In this document: piece by piece, positions 16,489 to 24,812 of the stretch
Position numbering within the stretch: position 1 is the first letter of the stretch
How the letters are laid out: the number at the start of each line of letters is the position of its first letter
DNA from: an uncultured Oscillospiraceae bacterium
GTDB lineage: Bacteria; Bacillota; Clostridia; Oscillospirales; Oscillospiraceae
Reading direction: 5' to 3'
Length of the DNA: 40,878 nt
Assembly (NCBI GenBank): GCA_944385435.1
Contig: CALWXG010000002.1
Location: forward strand, 82,806-123,683
Position numbers and translations under genes: made by a program
Notes under the pieces: model-generated
Told to the model about the DNA's origin: nothing
Seen by the model: only the letters and a program-made list of their open reading frames with translations
The model's database searches: none

Positions 16489-16553
16489 AGTTGTTACCGT
16501 TAACTGAAGAAAAAAGCATAGCAAATGCAGGAGCGGAATAAGATGGCCATGGG

Positions 16554-17189
16554 GTGGTCATCTTGATAGCGCGCTTGTCCAAGACTTCGATTGCGGGCCG
16601 TACTGAGGGGGACGGCCTGCGATTCTCTCTTCTGATGTTGGGAGTATGCTTTTCTCTGGGAATGTTGTTTGGCTTACTTTTCGCAACACTGGGTGAATCC
16701 AGTCCCGAACTATCTGACTATTTGGAACAGTATTTTCAGGCAGTCGTTTCAGACAACGGGTGGCAGCCTGCGGTCTGGAGCGTCGTCTGGGACCTGATTC
16801 GCTGGCCTGCTGCGGTTTTTGTATTTGGCTTTACAGCTTTGGGTGCATTTTGTATTCCCGCGCTCTTTCTGACCCGGGGATTTTTACTATCTTACGCGAT
16901 CTCTTTGTTTGTTCGCCTGTTCGGAGGGCGGGGAATGCTTGCAGCACTGGCATCGTTTGGAGTGGCTGCTTTTTTGGCCACTCCTGTGTTGTTTGCGATG
17001 GGCTGCGACGCTTTCCGGTCGTCGCTGTGCCGGATCGGCGATCAAAAGGAGCTCGCGGTATGTTCCGTGCAGCAGAAATTGACCACGTTGATTCCGTCAG
17101 CCGGTCTTATGGTTGCCGCTTCGGTTCTTCAATGGACTGTTATGCCTGTTCTGCTGAGGTCTGTTTGCACCCGTTTTTTTGCCCCATGA
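16554..17189 (+). CDS. spoIIM: Stage II sporulation protein M-like membrane protein
   Basis: The 211-residue protein has about five hydrophobic segments (about 26-46, 85-107, 112-128, 132-148, 180-200). Its size and layout fit SpoIIM, the membrane component of the SpoIID-M-P complex that degrades septal peptidoglycan during engulfment. Family assignment also rests on context: spoIIM next to xerD is a recurrent arrangement in spore formers. The start is uncertain. A stop at 16539-16541 limits the frame, GTG 16554 has no ribosome site at normal distance, and AGGAG at 16529-16533 instead points to ATG 16543 of a seven-codon ORF that overlaps this start. xerD follows after 21 nt. Confidence 0.75.
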   Translation: MVILIARLSKTSIAGRTEGDGLRFSLLMLGVCFSLGMLFGLLFATLGESSPELSDYLEQYFQAVVSDNGWQPAVWSVVWDLIRWPAAVFVFGFTALGAFCIPALFLTRGFLLSYAISLFVRLFGGRGMLAALASFGVAAFLATPVLFAMGCDAFRSSLCRIGDQKELAVCSVQQKLTTLIPSAGLMVAASVLQWTVMPVLLRSVCTRFFAP

Positions 17190-17210
17190 GAAGAGAGAGG
17201 TTGTGAGGAT

Positions 17211-18089
17211 ATGGATTATCTGGCTGGCTATGAGGAGTGGTTGGCCCACGAGAAAAAGGCCGCTGCAAATACGCTGTGTTCTTATATGCGTGACTTGCGT
17301 CAGTTTTCCCAGTGGATTGCCGGAGAGCATCTGGAACTGACTCAGACCACGCAGGAGGACATCAAGGCGTATACGGACTATCTCGGAAAGCACGGCAAAT
17401 CAGACGCCACAATTGTCCGGTCCGTTGCAGCCCTGAAGTCTTTTTTCAACTACATGCTGATCATCCACGCGGTTCCGCTCAACCCGGCCAAAGGGTTCAC
17501 GCCCACTAGGATTGAACGCAAGCTTCCCTCGATTCTGACCAACAAAGAGGTCGATCTGTTCCTGGAACAGCCGGACGTTTCCGACGCCAAAGGATGCCGG
17601 GACAAGGCGATGCTGGAGGTGCTCTATGCCACGGGAATCCGGGTCTCTGAGCTGATTGATCTGAACGTTCAGGATGTCAATTTGTCTCTTGGGTTCATTC
17701 ACTGCGTGGGAAGGCGGAAAGAGCGGATGGTCCCGTTGTACCGCGGCGCGGTCAAAGCGCTGGAGTCCTATGTGCGCGAGGTCAGACCGCAGCTGTTGGA
17801 AGACCCCGAGGAGACGGCGCTGTTTGTCAATATGAACGGCGATCGGATGAGCCGGCAGGGATTCTGGAAAATTGTGAAGCACTATCAGGAGAAGGCGGGG
17901 ATCAGCAAGGACATTACGCCCCACACCCTGCGGCACTCCTTTGCGGCGCACCTGCTGGAAAACGGAGCAGACCTGAAGTCCATCCAGGAGATGCTGGGTC
18001 ATGCCGACATCTCTTCCACGCAGATTTATGCCCAGATTGTCAGTCAGAAGCTGAAAGACGTCTACATCAAGGCCCATCCGAGGGCGTGA
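17211..18089 (+). CDS. xerD: Tyrosine recombinase XerD
   Basis: The 292-residue protein has an N-terminal SAM-like DNA-binding domain (1-90) and a catalytic domain with the full residue set: Arg144 (TGIRVSEL), Lys170 region (GRRKER), His238 and Arg241 (HTLRHSF), His264 (MLGHADI) and nucleophile Tyr273 (TQIYAQ). Length and context (downstream of spoIIM, before a terminator) fit the housekeeping XerD that resolves chromosome dimers at dif with XerC. A separate, longer recombinase at 29980-31029 is the other Xer-type protein here. Spacing from spoIIM is 21 nt, so the two are probably co-transcribed. Confidence 0.92.
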   Translation: MDYLAGYEEWLAHEKKAAANTLCSYMRDLRQFSQWIAGEHLELTQTTQEDIKAYTDYLGKHGKSDATIVRSVAALKSFFNYMLIIHAVPLNPAKGFTPTRIERKLPSILTNKEVDLFLEQPDVSDAKGCRDKAMLEVLYATGIRVSELIDLNVQDVNLSLGFIHCVGRRKERMVPLYRGAVKALESYVREVRPQLLEDPEETALFVNMNGDRMSRQGFWKIVKHYQEKAGISKDITPHTLRHSFAAHLLENGADLKSIQEMLGHADISSTQIYAQIVSQKLKDVYIKAHPRA

Positions 18090-18105
18090 TGATTTCTCTT
18101 GCGGG

Positions 18106-18136
18106 AACGGCAAGCGCCTTTGCGCTTGCCGTTTTT
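18106..18136 (+). terminator. Terminator of spoIIM-xerD
   Basis: AACGGCAAGCGC (18106-18117) and GCGCTTGCCGTT (18122-18133) form a perfect 12-bp stem with a 4-nt loop, followed by TTT. Confidence 0.92.
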
Positions 18137-18138
18137 CC

Positions 18139-18170
18139 TTGCCATAGAACCAGGAATATGGTATTATAAT
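18139..18170 (+). promoter_or_regulatory. Probable promoter of the ruv operon
   Basis: TATAAT at 18165-18170 is a perfect -10. The best -35 is TTGCCA (18139-18144) at a long 20-bp spacing, so the -35 is uncertain. The ruvC start lies 26 nt downstream of the -10. Confidence 0.5.
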
Positions 18171-18195
18171 TTGGATTAGCAGGAGGGAAACCGCA

Positions 18196-18717
18196 GTGTT
18201 GATTTTAGGAATTGACCCAGGCTACGCGATCGTTGGCTTCGGCCTGGTTGAAAGCAAAAATGGAAAACAGCGGCTGGTATCCTGCGGTGCCATCAACACC
18301 CCCGCCGGACTATCTCTTTCCGCCCGGCTGCTTCAGATCGGCAGGGATCTCGAGGAGCTGATGGAACAGTTTCATCCGGATGCCATGGCCATAGAAGAGC
18401 TCTATTTCAACCACAATGTCACGACGGGAATCGGAGTGGCTCAGGCCCGGGGCGTCATTCTGATGACGGCGGAAAAACTCGGGCTGCCGATTTTCGAATA
18501 CAACCCCTCCCAGGTGAAGCAGGCCGTGGTGGGCTATGGGAAGGCGGAAAAACGGCAGGTGATGGACATGACAAAACGTCTGCTGGGCCTGTCCTGCGTC
18601 CCCAAGCCGGACGATGCCGCCGACGCGGTGGCCATCGCCCTGTGTCATGCCAGATCAGCCACCAGCCTTTTGAACACGGAACACGCCTCTGAACACAGAA
18701 CATACAACACGAGGTAA
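18196..18717 (+). CDS. ruvC: Holliday junction resolvase RuvC
   Basis: The 173-residue protein has the RNase H-like fold with the four acidic residues that bind catalytic magnesium: Asp7 (GIDPG), Glu67 (IEELYF), and Asp140 and Asp143 (KPDDAADAVAIALCH). It cuts Holliday junctions brought into position by RuvAB. GTG 18196 is chosen as start, with AGGAGGG 8 nt upstream; TTG 18199 is the alternative. It opens the ruvC-(unknown)-ruvA-ruvB cluster, with the next gene beginning 5 nt after its stop. Confidence 0.96.
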   Translation: MLILGIDPGYAIVGFGLVESKNGKQRLVSCGAINTPAGLSLSARLLQIGRDLEELMEQFHPDAMAIEELYFNHNVTTGIGVAQARGVILMTAEKLGLPIFEYNPSQVKQAVVGYGKAEKRQVMDMTKRLLGLSCVPKPDDAADAVAIALCHARSATSLLNTEHASEHRTYNTR

Positions 18718-18722
18718 GCGCC

Positions 18723-19154
18723 ATGGGAATCGTCGTCAAACAGCCTGTCCCGGACCCGCCCTACAGCCTCCACGATGCCCACATTCTCGCCCTGGAGCTG
18801 AAGGGGGATACCCTGCGCCTGGTGACCCAGTACGGATACGTCTGCACCGCGCAGCCCTGGGAGCAGGTGGACGGCGATGTGGAGATCACCGGCGTGGATG
18901 CGGACTCATCCTATGTCTATGTGATGGAGTACCCCGACGTCCTCTGCGGCAACTGCGGCCGGTTTACCGGCCGAAAGATGACCCTGGAGGTGTTTTTGCG
19001 GGAAACGCCCCAGTTCTCCCTGGATGTCATGGACGAGACCTGCGGCTTTCGCCAGATGAACCTGGCGGGGTTCCTGAACCTGCCGGGCCGTTGCCTGGAG
19101 TTTCGTCTGGAGCTCTGCTATGACGGAGAGTTCCGCTACCTGCTGAGAGAATAA
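18723..19154 (+). CDS. Uncharacterised protein encoded between ruvC and ruvA
   Basis: I do not recognise this 143-residue protein. It looks soluble and beta-rich (LHDAHILALELKGDTLRLVTQYGYV and VEITGVDADSSYVYVME). A CGNCG motif at about 75-79 could bind metal or form a disulfide. The opening PPYSLHDAHI resembles starts of small immunity-like or DUF proteins, but this is too weak for a call. It sits 5 nt after ruvC and 32 nt before ruvA, so it is almost certainly co-transcribed with the Holliday-junction genes. A role in that pathway is possible but unproven. Confidence 0.8.
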   Translation: MGIVVKQPVPDPPYSLHDAHILALELKGDTLRLVTQYGYVCTAQPWEQVDGDVEITGVDADSSYVYVMEYPDVLCGNCGRFTGRKMTLEVFLRETPQFSLDVMDETCGFRQMNLAGFLNLPGRCLEFRLELCYDGEFRYLLRE

Positions 19155-19186
19155 CTGCTGTTCCTGAGATAACCACGGAGGAAATT

Positions 19187-19792
19187 ATGTTTTACTATGT
19201 CCAGGGCACAGTGGCCCACATCGCCCCTTATCTGGCAGTCATTGACTGCGGGGGAGTGGGCTATGCCTGCAAAACCACCAATCACACCATCGCCGCCCTC
19301 ACCCGGGGAAAGCCGGCCAAGCTCTTTACCTACCTCTATGTCCGTGAGGAGCTTTTCGAGCTTTATGGTTTTATCTCGGAAGAGGAACTCAACTGTTTTC
19401 AGATGCTCATCGGAGTATCCGGGGTAGGCCCCAAAGCCGCCCTGGCCATTCTGTCCTCCAACACTCCGGAGGGACTGGCCCTGGCCATTGTATCCGGAAA
19501 CGAGAAGGCCCTGACCTCCGCCCCCGGAATCGGCAAGAAGATTGCGCAGCGCATCATTCTGGAGCTGAAGGACAAACTGGGCAAGGGACAGCTCACCGTC
19601 TCCGGCGGGGAGGCCTTCGCCGGCGGTGTCACTGTCATCCCGGAAAACAAGGCCAGTGAAGCCTCTGCCGCTCTGGCTGTGTTGGGCTATTCCCAGGGAG
19701 AGATCAACCTGGCCCTCAAGGGTGTGGATATGGAAAACCTGTCCCTGGAAGAGATCATCAAGCAGGCACTGAAGAAAATGATGAAGGCTTAA
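19187..19792 (+). CDS. ruvA: Holliday junction branch-migration protein RuvA
   Basis: The 201-residue protein has the three RuvA domains: an OB-fold (1-65, MFYYVQGTVAHIAPYLAVIDCGGVGY), a middle region with two helix-hairpin-helix motifs (LIGVSGVGPKAALAIL about 78-93 and SAPGIGKKIAQRIILELKDKL about 112-132), and a C-terminal three-helix domain (150-201) that contacts RuvB. Tetramers hold the four-way junction open for the RuvB motor. ATG 19187 follows a GGAGG ribosome site. Confidence 0.96.
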   Translation: MFYYVQGTVAHIAPYLAVIDCGGVGYACKTTNHTIAALTRGKPAKLFTYLYVREELFELYGFISEEELNCFQMLIGVSGVGPKAALAILSSNTPEGLALAIVSGNEKALTSAPGIGKKIAQRIILELKDKLGKGQLTVSGGEAFAGGVTVIPENKASEASAALAVLGYSQGEINLALKGVDMENLSLEEIIKQALKKMMKA

Positions 19793-19858
19793 GCCCACAG
19801 ATCCAGACGGAAACAGCCGTCACAACCGTCAACCCGTTGCAGAGGAGGAAACGTCCCC

Positions 19859-20920
19859 TTGAGCATAGATTTTTCCAATCAGGATTTTGAAACGGAGGAG
19901 CTGGAGCCTCTGGTCACCACCTCCCTCACCGCAGCAGATGAGGGGGAGTATTCTCTGCGCCCGAAAACGTTGTCGGAATACATTGGGCAGGAAAAGGCAA
20001 AGGGAAATCTGTCGGTGTTTATCCAGGCCGCCAAGATGCGGGGTGAGCCTCTGGACCATGTGCTGCTCCACGGCCCCCCGGGCCTGGGCAAGACCACCCT
20101 GTCCGGCATCATCGCCAATGAGATGGGGGTGAACATCCGCATCACCTCCGGACCGGCCATCGAAAAGCCGGGGGACTTGGCGGCTCTGCTCACCAACCTC
20201 CAGGAGAACGACATACTCTTCGTGGATGAGATCCACCGGCTCAACCGCTCGGTGGAGGAAATTCTCTACCCGGCTATGGAGGACTACGCCATCGATATCA
20301 TCATCGGCAAGGGGCCGTCGGCCAACTCCATCCGGTTGGACCTGCCCAAGTTCACCCTTATCGGGGCCACCACCCGGGCAGGACAGCTGTCCGCACCGCT
20401 GCGGGACCGCTTTGGCGTGACCCTCCGCCTGGAGCTGTATTCCCCACAGGAGCTGGCTCTGATCGTCACCCGGTCCGCAGGCATTCTGAATGTGCCCATC
20501 GAGCAGGAGGGAGCGCTGGAGATCGCCCGCCGAAGCCGTGGGACTCCCCGGATTGCCAACCGGCTGCTGCGCCGGGTGCGGGATTTTGCCCAGGTCACCG
20601 CCGGCGGTGTCATCACACGGGATGTGGCGGACCGAGCGCTTCAGGCGCTGGAGATTGACCAGCTTGGCCTGGACAACATTGACCGGCGGATGCTCACCAG
20701 CATCATCGAAAACTATGGCGGCGGCCCGGTGGGTCTGGATACTTTGGCTGCCACCATCAACGAGGAATCCGTCACCCTGGAAGACGTCTATGAACCCTAT
20801 CTCATGCAATTGGGGTTTCTCACCCGTACCCCGCGCGGCCGGTGCGTGACCCGAAAGGCCTATGAACACCTGGGTCTGAGCGTTCCGGGCGGGGCGGAAA
20901 TGGATCAGCTCACATTCTGA
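19859..20920 (+). CDS. ruvB: Holliday junction branch-migration ATPase RuvB
   Basis: The 353-residue AAA+ motor has Walker [10 protein letters not shown] (72-80), Walker B FVDEIH (121-126), the sensor segment [16 protein letters not shown] (171-186) with the arginine finger near 182-184, and a C-terminal winged-helix DNA-binding domain (about 280-345, with [12 protein letters not shown] and [16 protein letters not shown]). Hexamers pump DNA through the RuvA-bound junction. The TTG at 19859 is the start, with AGGAGG 10 nt upstream. It ends the ruv cluster. The reading frame stays open for 50 codons beyond the stop, but nothing shows that this is translated. Confidence 0.96.
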   Translation: MSIDFSNQDFETEELEPLVTTSLTAADEGEYSLRPKTLSEYIGQEKAKGNLSVFIQAAKMRGEPLDHVLLHGPPGLGKTTLSGIIANEMGVNIRITSGPAIEKPGDLAALLTNLQENDILFVDEIHRLNRSVEEILYPAMEDYAIDIIIGKGPSANSIRLDLPKFTLIGATTRAGQLSAPLRDRFGVTLRLELYSPQELALIVTRSAGILNVPIEQEGALEIARRSRGTPRIANRLLRRVRDFAQVTAGGVITRDVADRALQALEIDQLGLDNIDRRMLTSIIENYGGGPVGLDTLAATINEESVTLEDVYEPYLMQLGFLTRTPRGRCVTRKAYEHLGLSVPGGAEMDQLTF

Positions 20921-21050
20921 ATTTCGCCGGCTGCAGAAGGACAAGAAGAGATCACTGCTAAAATTGCGTATGATCTTGCACAAAAATTGACAGATGAAGT
21001 AAAAAATAAGAGCAATTTAAGACACTACGCACAAAAATGCCTAAAAAATA

Positions 21051-21079
21051 TTGACAAACCGCGGGAAATGTGATAATAA
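21051..21079 (+). promoter_or_regulatory. Promoter of the sigH-like gene
   Basis: A perfect TTGACA (21051-21056) is followed at 17 bp by TAATAA (21074-21079), or at 15 bp by GATAAT (21072-21077). The ATG at 21070 lies inside this promoter, which argues for a later translation start. Confidence 0.6.
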
Positions 21080-21096
21080 ATATACAAGGTCGATGT

Positions 21097-21687
21097 ATGG
21101 AATTTGCAAAAATGCAAACTGATAAAATCAGTGATGAAATTCTCTGTGAACGAGCCCGTGGGGGAGACCGCCAGGCTGAGGAAGCGTTGGTCATGCGTTA
21201 TCAAATGTTAACGCGTGCCTGTGCCCGCCCTTATTTCCTGGCTGGAGGAGACAGTGAGGATTTGATCCAGGAAGCCATGTTCGGGCTTCTGAAGGCTATC
21301 CGCGAATATGACATTCACCGCGGCACATCCTTTCACACATTTGCGGAAGCTTGTATCAAAAACAGAATACGTTCCGCTGTCACGGCGGCTGCAAGGGGAA
21401 AGCACGCGCCGCTGAACAACAGCGTTCCTCTCGAATCAGATATGATGGGCAATGACAACAGCCCGGAAGAGCTGATGATCCATCGGGAGGAGAGCGAGGA
21501 GAGGCTGTCTAAAATCAACCAACAGCTCTCACCTTTGGAACAGCGTATCTTATCGCTGTTTCTTCAGGGGTTTTCCTATCGCGATATTGCTGAGCAAATC
21601 AAACGCCCTGCAAAATCTGTGGATAACGCGATACAGCGGATCCGCCATAAGATGGCAAAAGTTTATGGCGTATTCAGCGAAAGCTGA
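21097..21687 (+). CDS. sigH: RNA polymerase sigma factor, SigH (Spo0H)-like
   Basis: The 196-residue protein has sigma region 2 (about 29-95, with DSEDLIQEAMFGLLKAIREYD and the -10-binding SFHTFAEACIKNRIRSAV) and region 4 (about 140-190, with LSPLEQRILSLFLQGFSYRDIAEQIKRPAKSVDNAIQRIRHKM). The spacing and the KHAPLNNSVPL linker match SigH, which directs early stationary-phase and sporulation transcription in clostridia. The frame extends upstream to ATG 21070, but that codon lies within the -10 region, so ATG 21097 (weak AAGG 7 nt upstream) is preferred; ATG 21112 is also possible. It stands alone between ruvB and a small zinc-ribbon gene. Confidence 0.87.
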   Translation: MEFAKMQTDKISDEILCERARGGDRQAEEALVMRYQMLTRACARPYFLAGGDSEDLIQEAMFGLLKAIREYDIHRGTSFHTFAEACIKNRIRSAVTAAARGKHAPLNNSVPLESDMMGNDNSPEELMIHREESEERLSKINQQLSPLEQRILSLFLQGFSYRDIAEQIKRPAKSVDNAIQRIRHKMAKVYGVFSES

Positions 21688-21755
21688 CGCAAATATTATT
21701 ACGATCCCAGCTGAATGTTTTTCCGGTTCTGGGCATCAAAGAGAGGGTATTTCCA

Positions 21756-22034
21756 ATGTACGAAGACAAGACTTTAGTATGCAAAGAGTGTGGACAGGAG
21801 TTTGTGTTCACCGCCGGTGAGCAGGAGTTCTATGCAGAGCGCGGCTTCCAGAATGAGCCCCAGCGCTGCAAGGCTTGCCGCGACGCCCGCAAGGCCGCTG
21901 CCCGCGGTCCCCGGGAGTACTTTACTGCCACCTGCGCTGCCTGCGGCGGCGAGGCAAGGGTCCCCTTTGAGCCCAAGTCCGATCGTCCTGTTTACTGCAG
22001 CGAGTGCTTCGCTAAGATGCGCAACGAAGGCTAA
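21756..22034 (+). CDS. Small zinc-ribbon protein (CxxC-x17-CxxC type)
   Basis: This 92-residue protein has two Cys4 zinc-binding units: CKECGQEF at 9-16 with CKACR at 38-42, and CAACGGEA at 60-67 with CSEC at 81-84. EFYAERGFQNEPQRCKACRDAR is the family signature of probable zinc-ribbon proteins often annotated zf-trcl. They are presumed nucleic-acid or protein binders of unknown role. The gene lies 68 nt after the sigma-factor gene and before a strong hairpin, so it may be expressed with it or from its own promoter. Confidence 0.85.
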   Translation: MYEDKTLVCKECGQEFVFTAGEQEFYAERGFQNEPQRCKACRDARKAAARGPREYFTATCAACGGEARVPFEPKSDRPVYCSECFAKMRNEG

Positions 22035-22061
22035 GCTTCCAAACACACGATTAAGCATGCG

Positions 22062-22097
22062 AAAGAACCGGCATGGCCTGAGCTATGCCGGTTCTTT
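22062..22097 (+). terminator. Terminator after the zinc-ribbon gene
   Basis: AAAGAACCGGCAT (22062-22074) and ATGCCGGTTCTTT (22085-22097) form a perfect 13-bp stem with a 10-nt loop, starting 27 nt after the stop. The U run is short, but the A/T pairs at the base of the stem fit an intrinsic terminator. Confidence 0.75.
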
Positions 22098-22155
22098 GTG
22101 CGAGAAGCGAAACGGAAGACAGGCAGTTTTCTCTCATGGATTTATTGCATTTCCC

Positions 22156-22184
22156 TTGTCCCGCATGGAAAACCATGATATAAT
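22156..22184 (+). promoter_or_regulatory. Sigma-A promoter of purB-pfkA
   Basis: TTGTCC (22156-22161), a 17-bp spacer and a perfect TATAAT (22179-22184). Transcription should start near 22191, about 44 nt before the chosen purB start. Confidence 0.75.
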
Positions 22185-22234
22185 AGCCGCTGGAATTTGC
22201 CTATCATTTTAGCGCAGGGAGGTTGTTATCTGAC

Positions 22235-23671
22235 GTGAACAAATCTGTTTATGAAAGCCCCCTTTCATCCCGTTATGCCAGCGATGAGATGCAGTACATC
22301 TTTTCTCCGGATAAAAAGTTTTCTACCTGGCATAAGCTGTGGATTGCATTGGCCCGGGCTGAGATGGAGCTGGGGCTTCCCGTAACTCAGGACCAGATTG
22401 ACGAGATGGAGGCCCATATTTACGACATTGATTATGAGCTGGCAGCAAAAAAGGAAAAAGAGCTGCGCCATGATGTGATGGCTCACATCCATGCGTACGG
22501 TGCACAGTGCCCCAAGGCCATGCCGATCATCCACCTGGGAGCTACCAGCTGTTATGTGGGTGACAATACAGACATCATCATCATGAGAGAGGGTCTGTAT
22601 CTCGTCCGGGACAAGCTGGTCAAGGCTTTGAACAACCTGGCCAAATTCGCGGAGAAGTACAAAGCGCTTCCCACTTTGGGCTTTACCCATTTTCAGGCCG
22701 CACAGCTGGTTACCGTGGGCAAACGCGCCACGCTGTGGATGAACGATCTGCTGATGGATCTGGAGGAAGTGGAGCACCGCATCTCCAAGCTGAAGCTCCT
22801 GGGCTGCAAGGGCACCACCGGAACCCAGGCCTCCTTCCTGGAACTGTTTGAGGGAGATCATGAGAAGTGCAAGGAGCTGGACCGCAGAATCGCCAAAGAG
22901 ATGGGCTTTGAGGCCACCGTTCCTGTCTCCGGTCAGACCTATTCCAGAAAAGTGGATTCTGACGTTCTGTATGTCCTGTCCGGCATTGCCCAGTCCGCCA
23001 GTAAATTTGCCACCGACGTGCGGCTGCTGTGCCACCTGAAAGAGGTGGAGGAGCCCTTTGAGAGCAAGCAGATCGGCTCTTCCGCCATGCCCTATAAGCG
23101 CAATCCCATGCGCTGTGAGCGCATCTGCTCCCTGGCCCGGTACGTGATGTCCGATGTGGCCAACCCCACCTTCACAGCTGCCACACAGTGGTTTGAGCGC
23201 ACTCTGGACGACTCCGCCAACAAGCGCATCTCCGTACCGGAGGCGTTCCTAGCGGTGGACGCCATTCTCAATATCTACATCAATGTGGCCGGCGGGCTTG
23301 TTGTCCATGAAAAGGTGATTGAGAAACACATCATGGAGGAGCTTCCCTTCATGGCCAGTGAGAACATCATGATGGATGCCGTCAAGCGGGGCGGAAACCG
23401 GCAGGAGCTCCATGAGCGTATCCGGGTTCACTCCCTGGAGGCCGGAAAAAATGTGAAGGACCGCGGTCTGCCCAACAACCTGTTGGATCTCATTGCCGCA
23501 GATCCCATGTTTGGAATGTCCATGGAGGAGCTCACTGCCCACATGGAGCCTTCCCGCTACATCGGCCGCTGCCCCGAGCAGGTGGACGATTTTCTCAACG
23601 AGTTTGTACAGCCCGTGCTGGATGCGCATCAGGACGCACTGGCTGAAAAGGATACAGAGTTGAAGGTCTAA
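22235..23671 (+). CDS. purB: Adenylosuccinate lyase
   Basis: The 478-residue enzyme belongs to the fumarase/aspartase superfamily. The signature IGSSAMPYKRNP (about 280-291), which carries the mobile catalytic serine loop, is intact; other conserved blocks are HDVMAHIHAY (about 79-88) and THFQAAQ (about 151-157). It makes AMP from adenylosuccinate and AICAR from SAICAR in purine synthesis. The length and N-terminus fit the longer PurB type found in many clostridia. A TTG at 22223 directly abuts the AGGGAGG ribosome site, so GTG 22235, 12 nt downstream of it, is preferred. pfkA follows 41 nt later, probably in the same transcript. Confidence 0.94.
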   Translation: MNKSVYESPLSSRYASDEMQYIFSPDKKFSTWHKLWIALARAEMELGLPVTQDQIDEMEAHIYDIDYELAAKKEKELRHDVMAHIHAYGAQCPKAMPIIHLGATSCYVGDNTDIIIMREGLYLVRDKLVKALNNLAKFAEKYKALPTLGFTHFQAAQLVTVGKRATLWMNDLLMDLEEVEHRISKLKLLGCKGTTGTQASFLELFEGDHEKCKELDRRIAKEMGFEATVPVSGQTYSRKVDSDVLYVLSGIAQSASKFATDVRLLCHLKEVEEPFESKQIGSSAMPYKRNPMRCERICSLARYVMSDVANPTFTAATQWFERTLDDSANKRISVPEAFLAVDAILNIYINVAGGLVVHEKVIEKHIMEELPFMASENIMMDAVKRGGNRQELHERIRVHSLEAGKNVKDRGLPNNLLDLIAADPMFGMSMEELTAHMEPSRYIGRCPEQVDDFLNEFVQPVLDAHQDALAEKDTELKV

Positions 23672-23712
23672 TTGTGAGCTGAGGTCAGCAAGATTGATTG
23701 GAGGTTTTTTCT

Positions 23713-24702
23713 ATGGAATCTGCTGTGCGCCGCATCGGCGTCTTCACCAGCGGCGGTGACGCCCCCGGTATGAACGCTGCCATTCGGGCTGTTGTTCGCA
23801 CCTCTCTGCATCTGGGCATTGAGTGCATCGGAATCCGCAGAGGCTATCATGGATTGATCAACGGTGATATTTCGAGACTGGACTTTGAGAGCGTCAGTGA
23901 TATTTCCCGCCGTGGCGGAACCATGCTGTACTCTGCCCGCAGCAAGGAGTTTATGAACGAGGATGGCCGGAACAAGGCTCTGGCCACCTGTAAACTGATG
24001 GGCCTTGATGCCCTGGTGGGCATCGGTGGCGACGGCACGTTCCGCGGCCTTTTGTCCCTGGCTCAGTGCGGCATTTCTGTGGTGGGGATCCCCGGCACAA
24101 TCGACAATGACATTGCCTGCTCCTCCTACACCATTGGCTACGACACCGCCTGCAACACCGCGCTGGAAAGCATTGACCGGCTGCGTGACACCATGAAGTC
24201 CCACGAGCGTTGTTCCGTGGTGGAAGTCATGGGCCACCGGGCCGGACATCTGGCCGTGGCTGTCGGCATTTCCTGCGGAGCCACTGTGGTTCTTGTACCG
24301 GAACACGAGACGGACTTTGAGTCCGAAGTGGCAGAGCCCATTCGCAGAGCGCGCATTGCCGGACGCACGCATTTCATGATCATTGTTGCGGAAGGCGTCC
24401 CCAACGGCGCATATGGAGTAGCGCAGCGCATCCGGGACGAACTGGCCTTGGATACCAGAGTCACCGTTCTGGGCCATGTGCAGCGGGGCGGATCTCCCAC
24501 GTCCCGTGACCGTATGATGGCAACTTACATGGGCTATGAAGCTGTACGTCTGCTGGCTGAAGGCAAGACCTGCCGTGTGGTTGCCGCCAAGGGCGACGAT
24601 ATCGTGGACTATGATATTACTGAGGCTCTGGGCATGACCAAGGGCCTGGATCAGAAGGGCCTGGAAGTCATGCGGGCGCTGACCGGTCTTCAGAAAATGT
24701 GA
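23713..24702 (+). CDS. pfkA: 6-phosphofructokinase, ATP-type
   Basis: The 329-residue enzyme has the PfkA fold. GIGGDGTFRG (103-112) places Gly108 at the position of E. coli Gly104, and PGTIDND (127-133) places Gly128 at E. coli Gly124, with catalytic Asp131. Glycine at both sites is the mark of ATP-using enzymes; PPi enzymes carry Asp and Lys. It commits fructose-6-phosphate to glycolysis in the cytoplasm. ATG 23713 is chosen because GGAGG lies 8 nt upstream, rather than the TTG at 23698 within that site. A PPi-type homologue is encoded convergently at 26872-28119. Confidence 0.95.
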   Translation: MESAVRRIGVFTSGGDAPGMNAAIRAVVRTSLHLGIECIGIRRGYHGLINGDISRLDFESVSDISRRGGTMLYSARSKEFMNEDGRNKALATCKLMGLDALVGIGGDGTFRGLLSLAQCGISVVGIPGTIDNDIACSSYTIGYDTACNTALESIDRLRDTMKSHERCSVVEVMGHRAGHLAVAVGISCGATVVLVPEHETDFESEVAEPIRRARIAGRTHFMIIVAEGVPNGAYGVAQRIRDELALDTRVTVLGHVQRGGSPTSRDRMMATYMGYEAVRLLAEGKTCRVVAAKGDDIVDYDITEALGMTKGLDQKGLEVMRALTGLQKM

Positions 24703-24710
24703 TAAGATAC

Positions 24711-24745
24711 GAAGTGCGGAAAATCATCCTGATTTTCCGCACTTC
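24711..24745 (+). terminator. Perfect 16-bp hairpin after pfkA
   Basis: The arms 24711-24726 and 24730-24745 are perfectly complementary (16 bp) around a 3-nt loop, starting 8 nt after the pfkA stop. No U run follows the stem, but it has A/T-rich blocks. It probably ends or protects the purB-pfkA mRNA. Confidence 0.75.
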
Positions 24746-24767
24746 TGCTCATCATGGATATAACAAA

Positions 24768-24812
24768 GTCAAAAGAGGAGGCTTGAGCAAAATTCAAGTC
24801 TCCTCTTTTGAC
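24768..24812. repeat. Second long inverted repeat downstream of pfkA
   Basis: The arms 24768-24786 and 24794-24812 pair over 19 bp with one G-T pair and a 7-nt loop. The left arm contains AGGAGG. It lies 22 bp after the first hairpin. It may be a back-up terminator or part of a small RNA; the purpose of two tandem long stems is unclear. Confidence 0.65.
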
